Part shown: positions 61,069-64,000 of the stretch, piece after piece
Layout of the letters: every line of letters begins with the position of its first letter
Numbering within the stretch: the stretch's first letter is position 1
Source: Gemmatimonadota bacterium
Lineage (GTDB): Bacteria; Gemmatimonadota; Gemmatimonadetes; Gemmatimonadales; Gemmatimonadaceae
Assembly (NCBI GenBank): GCA_028287235.1
Contig: JAQBQB010000026.1
Span: 1-64,000, forward strand
Length of the DNA: 64,000 nt
Reading direction: 5' to 3'
Notes under the pieces: generated by a model
The model's input: only the letters and a program-made list of their open reading frames with translations
The model's database searches: none
Told to the model about the DNA's origin: nothing
Program-made: the position numbers and the translations under genes

Positions 61069-61234
61069 TCGACCGGGCGCGGGGAGGGCATCGCGACGCG
61101 TACTTCGGACGCGGAATGATAGTGAGCAACAGAAATGCGTACAAGAGCCACGAGGTCGCAGCGACGTATGGCACAGTTTTTCCCTTTGGTGCTGTCGGCG
61201 GGGAGAGGATCAGCAGGAACAGAGGGGGACGCAC
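61046..61234 (-). CDS. Possible small membrane protein
   Basis: A 62-residue frame whose middle, TVPYVAATSWLLYAFLLLTI, is a good single membrane helix, upstream of and overlapping the DUF2268 gene by 23 bases. The flanks are Pro/Arg-rich and there is no clear ribosome site. It fills the only gap between the divergent DUF2268 and DUF2225 genes. It may be real or a chance frame. Confidence 0.25.
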   Translation of the reverse strand: MRPPLFLLILSPPTAPKGKTVPYVAATSWLLYAFLLLTIIPRPKYASRCPPRARSNADQPAA

Positions 61235-61236
61235 CG

Positions 61237-61890
61237 ATGACTACGCTACAGCAGGTTGAACTCCAATGCCCCATTTGCGAGACGCGTTTCCGCTCGCAAT
61301 CGGTGGTTTCGACGAATTCGTTCGGCGGCAAACGTACTGACTTCCACGAGCGCGCCGCGGGCACACAGCCGCTGCCGTATCTGATTCATACTTGCAATCG
61401 CTGTGGCTATTCCGGCGCCGATCGCGACTTCACCGAAGAAGCAGACGTATCGCCCGTGTTGAAGGAACGTGTCTGGAACGAGCTCGCGCCGTGCATCACG
61501 TGCGGCACGCTCACCGGATCGGAGAAGTACGAAGCCGCGGCCAAGGTCGCGGAATGGCAGGGGCTCGAGCCGCGCCACATCGCCGATCTGCTGCTTCGCG
61601 CGGCCTGGTGTTGCGTGGACGAAGGGGACATCGAGGCAGAACGCTTCTTCCGTCGAAAGGCGGCGTGGAAGTTCGAAGAGGCCCTCGACACCTTCGACGG
61701 AGTGGCTCGCGAGGAGCGAGCGGTGCTGACCTACTTGGTCGGCGAGCTGTGGCGGCGCGTGGGGAACGCGAAGCTGTCCACTGCGGGCTTCAACCGCGTC
61801 GCTTCGGAAATCGTGGACGCGCAAACGCAGCAGTGGATCATCGACGCCGCGCGACAGCAGAAGGATTGTCCGCGAGAGTGGTTCGGCTGA
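61237..61890 (+). CDS. DUF2225 protein with zinc-binding cysteines
   Basis: 217 residues from ATG at 61237 with AGAGGGGGA upstream. Two Cys pairs, LQCPICETRF and HTCNRCGYSG, form a zinc ribbon; a third, PCITCGTL, follows. The rest is helical and TPR-like (LLRAAWCCVDEGDIEAERFF, RRKAAWKFEEALDTF). This matches DUF2225, whose function is unknown. No signal peptide. It ends before a long hairpin shared with convergent upp. Confidence 0.78.
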   Translation: MTTLQQVELQCPICETRFRSQSVVSTNSFGGKRTDFHERAAGTQPLPYLIHTCNRCGYSGADRDFTEEADVSPVLKERVWNELAPCITCGTLTGSEKYEAAAKVAEWQGLEPRHIADLLLRAAWCCVDEGDIEAERFFRRKAAWKFEEALDTFDGVAREERAVLTYLVGELWRRVGNAKLSTAGFNRVASEIVDAQTQQWIIDAARQQKDCPREWFG

Positions 61891-61895
61891 TCGAG

Positions 61896-61968
61896 GGAAG
61901 GGGGAAGCGGGACGGGGACGAGAGAGCCACTACTCTATCCCTCGTCCCGCTCCCCCTTCGCCTTCTCC
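61896..61968. repeat. Long imperfect hairpin between convergent genes
   Basis: A G/A-rich left half (61896-61926) pairs with a C/T-rich right half (61933-61962): GAAGGGGGAGCGGGACG in one arm faces a near copy in the other with a few bulges, and the loop is only about 6 bases. It separates the DUF2225 gene from upp. It probably ends transcripts from both sides. Confidence 0.6.
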
Positions 61969-62616
61969 TCACCGCGTTCCGAACAACCGATCGCCCGCGT
62001 CGCCCAAGCCTGGCAGGATGTATCCACTCTCGTTGAGCTCACGGTCGAGCGCCGCGCAGTAGACGATCACGTCGGGGTGCGCGGTGGCGAGGCGCTGTAC
62101 GCCTTCGGGCGCGGCGACGATGCACATGAAACGAATGCGTGTGGCGCCGGCGCGCTTGAGTGAAGCCACGGCAGCCGCGGCACTCCCGCCCGTCGCCAAC
62201 ATCGGATCGAGCAAGAAGAAGTCGCGCTCCGGTGCGTCGCTGGGGACCTTGAAGTAGTAGTCCACCGGCTCGAGCGTATCGTGGTCGCGATAGAGGCCGA
62301 TGTGGCCCACGCGCGCACCGGGCACCAGCCGATAGATCCCTTCGACCATCCCGAGGCCGGCGCGCAGGATCGGCACCAGCGTCAGCTTTTTTCCGCTCAC
62401 GCGGTGTCCGTGTGTACGCTCGAGCGGCGTCTCGACGACCGCGTCTTCCAGCGCCAGATCGCTCGTCGCCTCGTACGCCATGAGCATCGCGATCTCGTCG
62501 ACGATCTCCTTGAAGATCTTCGTCGGGGTCTCGCGGTCTCGCAGGATGCTCAACTTGTGCTGGACGAGCGGATGCGAAACGACGCGCAACGTCGGAAAAG
62601 CCGGGGTGGTGTCCAT
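61969..62616 (-). CDS. upp: Uracil phosphoribosyltransferase
   Basis: 215 residues from ATG at 62616. Salvages uracil to UMP with [44 protein letters not shown], and the PRPP motif [16 protein letters not shown] are all present, with the C-terminal uracil-binding [17 protein letters not shown]. Length is normal. The long frame upstream is antisense to the YdcF-like gene and is not coding. Confidence 0.94.
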   Translation of the reverse strand: MDTTPAFPTLRVVSHPLVQHKLSILRDRETPTKIFKEIVDEIAMLMAYEATSDLALEDAVVETPLERTHGHRVSGKKLTLVPILRAGLGMVEGIYRLVPGARVGHIGLYRDHDTLEPVDYYFKVPSDAPERDFFLLDPMLATGGSAAAAVASLKRAGATRIRFMCIVAAPEGVQRLATAHPDVIVYCAALDRELNESGYILPGLGDAGDRLFGTR

Positions 62617-62715
62617 GGCGCGCAAACTACTAATTTCGCGGCCATGAATGAATACCGAGCGGTTGCACGCAGCGTATTTGCGTGCCCTGCCGACGCCGAC
62701 CGCTAACTTCCATCC

Positions 62716-63324
62716 ATGCTTCCGCGGCGTCGCACGAGCTGGCTCCAGCTCGGCTGGATCATCGGTTTTCTCATGCTTGGCACGTGGGGCATGTCGCTCG
62801 CGGGCGTGCTGTTCTGGGAGCGTCGCGACAACGCTCGGCCCGCGTCGGCGATCGTCGTGCTCGGCGCGGCGCAGTACGTGGGGCACCCGTCGCCCGTGCT
62901 GCGCGCCCGCCTCGACCACGCGATCGATCTCTACCGGCGGGGAATGGCGCCGCGCATCATTTTCACCGGGGGCTTCGGCGATCGCGACACCACGAGCGAA
63001 GCGGCGGTGGGCCAGCGATACGCCATCGACCACGGCGTGCCGCCGCGAGTCATTCTCATCGAGAACAGCGGACGCACCACGTCGGAATCGCTGCAGCACG
63101 TCGCGGCGCTCATGGACGCGGAACCGTCGCGCGACGTCATTCTCGTGAGCGATCCCTTTCACATGCTGCGCCTGTCGATCCTGGCGCGCCGCTACGGCAT
63201 GACGCCGTATGCCTCGCCGACGCGCACCAGCCCCATCTCGCTCAGCCGTCGCGAGTCGTGGAAATACGCGCTCGCGGAGTCGATCAAGGTACCAATCGCG
63301 TTTCTGCTGGAGAGGCGGGAATGA
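62716..63324 (+). CDS. YdcF/DUF218-family membrane-anchored protein
   Basis: 202 residues. One N-terminal membrane helix ([20 protein letters not shown]) anchors a DUF218 domain: [50 protein letters not shown] and [13 protein letters not shown]. Relatives include SanA and YdcF, linked to envelope permeability and cell-wall metabolism; the activity is not established. Its last 41 bases overlap the convergent hydrolase gene. Confidence 0.85.
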   Translation: MLPRRRTSWLQLGWIIGFLMLGTWGMSLAGVLFWERRDNARPASAIVVLGAAQYVGHPSPVLRARLDHAIDLYRRGMAPRIIFTGGFGDRDTTSEAAVGQRYAIDHGVPPRVILIENSGRTTSESLQHVAALMDAEPSRDVILVSDPFHMLRLSILARRYGMTPYASPTRTSPISLSRRESWKYALAESIKVPIAFLLERRE

Positions 63325-64000
63325 CCGCCTCGGTGGCTCCGGGCTGAACCGCTCGACGAAGCCACGTCCAGTAGTCACGGCCGCCGACGTCCGGCACGTC
63401 ATTGTGACCCGCACCGCGCACGATGAGGAGCTCGCCTTTGCGCGCGGCGGCCTCGAATACCTCGCGCCCCATACGCACCGGGATGATCATGTCCCGATCT
63501 CCGTGCGCGACCCATACCGGACGATCGAGTGCGCGCACGCGTTCGATGGTGTCGAAATGCACGCGGGAGATGAATCCCCAGAGCGCCGCAACCCCTGGCA
63601 CGACCATGCGGCGCGCCATGTCGCGCGCCGAGGAGAAGGGCGACTGGAGCACGAGCGCACGCGGCGGCTCGGCCGCGGCAAGCTCGGCCGCGATCGCCGT
63701 GCCGAGGGAGTGACCGAAATAGACGATGTTTTTCTGGGAGACGCCGAGAGCTTCGCGCACCAGCACGAGCGCGGCACGAGCATCGCGTTGAGACGAGTCG
63801 TACGATGGTGCGCCGGCGAGTCCGTCGTAGCCGCGATACTCGGGGAGAATGACGCAGGCGTTCGTCTCGCGCGCGACCTCGGTCGCCCACGGAACGAACC
63901 ACCGCGAGATGTCCGCATTTCCGTGAAATGCGATCACCGCCGTGCCGTTCGGTGCGCAATCACCGACGACGTACGCGAACAGCTCGACCCCGTCCGACGC
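63284..64000 (-). CDS. Alpha/beta hydrolase (ABHD17-like), 5' end outside window
   Basis: 239 residues visible; the frame continues without a stop through 64000, so the N-terminus is missing. [14 protein letters not shown] gives the oxyanion HGN motif, [16 protein letters not shown] the nucleophile Ser, [14 protein letters not shown] the Asp and [16 protein letters not shown] the His. This is the BEM46/ABHD17 type. Membrane association or signal peptide cannot be judged. Its 3' end overlaps the YdcF-like gene tail to tail. Confidence 0.85.
   Translation of the reverse strand, partial: ASDGVELFAYVVGDCAPNGTAVIAFHGNADISRWFVPWATEVARETNACVILPEYRGYDGLAGAPSYDSSQRDARAALVLVREALGVSQKNIVYFGHSLGTAIAAELAAAEPPRALVLQSPFSSARDMARRMVVPGVAALWGFISRVHFDTIERVRALDRPVWVAHGDRDMIIPVRMGREVFEAAARKGELLIVRGAGHNDVPDVGGRDYWTWLRRAVQPGATEAVIPASPAETRLVP

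Noticed and set aside
1-64000. tRNA genes, insertion sequences, prophage, CRISPR arrays, toxin-antitoxin or defence islands
   Set aside because: No T-loop patterns, transposase motifs, terminal repeats or repeat-spacer arrays were seen while reading both strands; a tRNAscan and CRISPR search would settle this.

Overview
This is a GC-rich bacterial window of ordinary chromosomal, origin-proximal DNA. It carries dnaA, dnaN, rpmH, rnpA, yidD, yidC, mnmE, mnmG, parA and parB. Outer-membrane barrels, M16 protease pairs, an Omp85-type protein and dual cold-shock genes point to a Gram-negative. The style of the unnamed proteins (DUF4126, DUF2225, DUF2268, SIMPL, a Nif3 gene inside a transporter operon) suggests Gemmatimonadota or a relative. 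That placement is inference and was not tested. No insertion sequence, prophage, CRISPR array or tRNA was seen.

Layout. 1-1123: a cut-off secreted protein and a small outer-membrane barrel. 1365-8107: a complete-looking arginine block. A minus-strand operon argC-argB-argD-acetyltransferase, with every junction overlapping by 4 bases, is divergent from argR-argG-argH. Matching inverted repeats (TATGCA-N7-YGCATA) lie at the argC/argR and argG promoters. 8110-9589: a long hairpin, a second barrel, a small DNA-binding protein with an AT-rich leader, and a cold-shock gene. 9763-19652: ispG, a SpoT-like HD hydrolase, a GAF methionine-sulfoxide reductase, a chain-length-regulator-like protein, a cupredoxin lipoprotein, a HisA homologue, an active/inactive M16 protease pair and murB. 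19678-26370: an Omp85-like barrel, an ABC-F ATPase, a Cys-less ArsC/Spx-like protein, a YheT-like hydrolase, an NfeD-like protein and small proteins.

26468-31292: mnmG, a SIMPL protein, two perfect GTGCCACGTGGCAC palindromes (candidate variant parS sites), then parA and parB. 31361-37922: a BMP-type nucleoside ABC importer (lipoprotein, ATPase, two permeases) that also holds a Nif3 gene, with an antisense MFS gene wedged inside. 37923-48539: a lipoprotein, an Atg22-like MFS, an acyltransferase, an orphan pilin, polA, a second cold-shock gene, a Ser/Thr kinase and a histidine kinase. 48604-51593: pyrE, a histidine-kinase-like regulator, an AraC-type regulator and the RNase P RNA gene with its terminator. 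51630-60114: DUF4126, dnaN, a candidate oriC with DnaA-box-like nonamers, dnaA, then the divergent rpmH-rnpA-yidD-yidC-MBL-mnmE run. Here rnpA appears to start inside rpmH. 60133-64000: a DUF2268 metalloprotease, DUF2225, upp, a YdcF-like protein and a truncated alpha/beta hydrolase.

The most unusual points are the variant parS pair, the rpmH/rnpA overlap, the shared ArgR-type operators, an AT-rich inverted repeat that could mask a ribosome binding site, and several long convergent gene-tail overlaps. I did not find a clearly new multi-gene defence or biosynthetic system.
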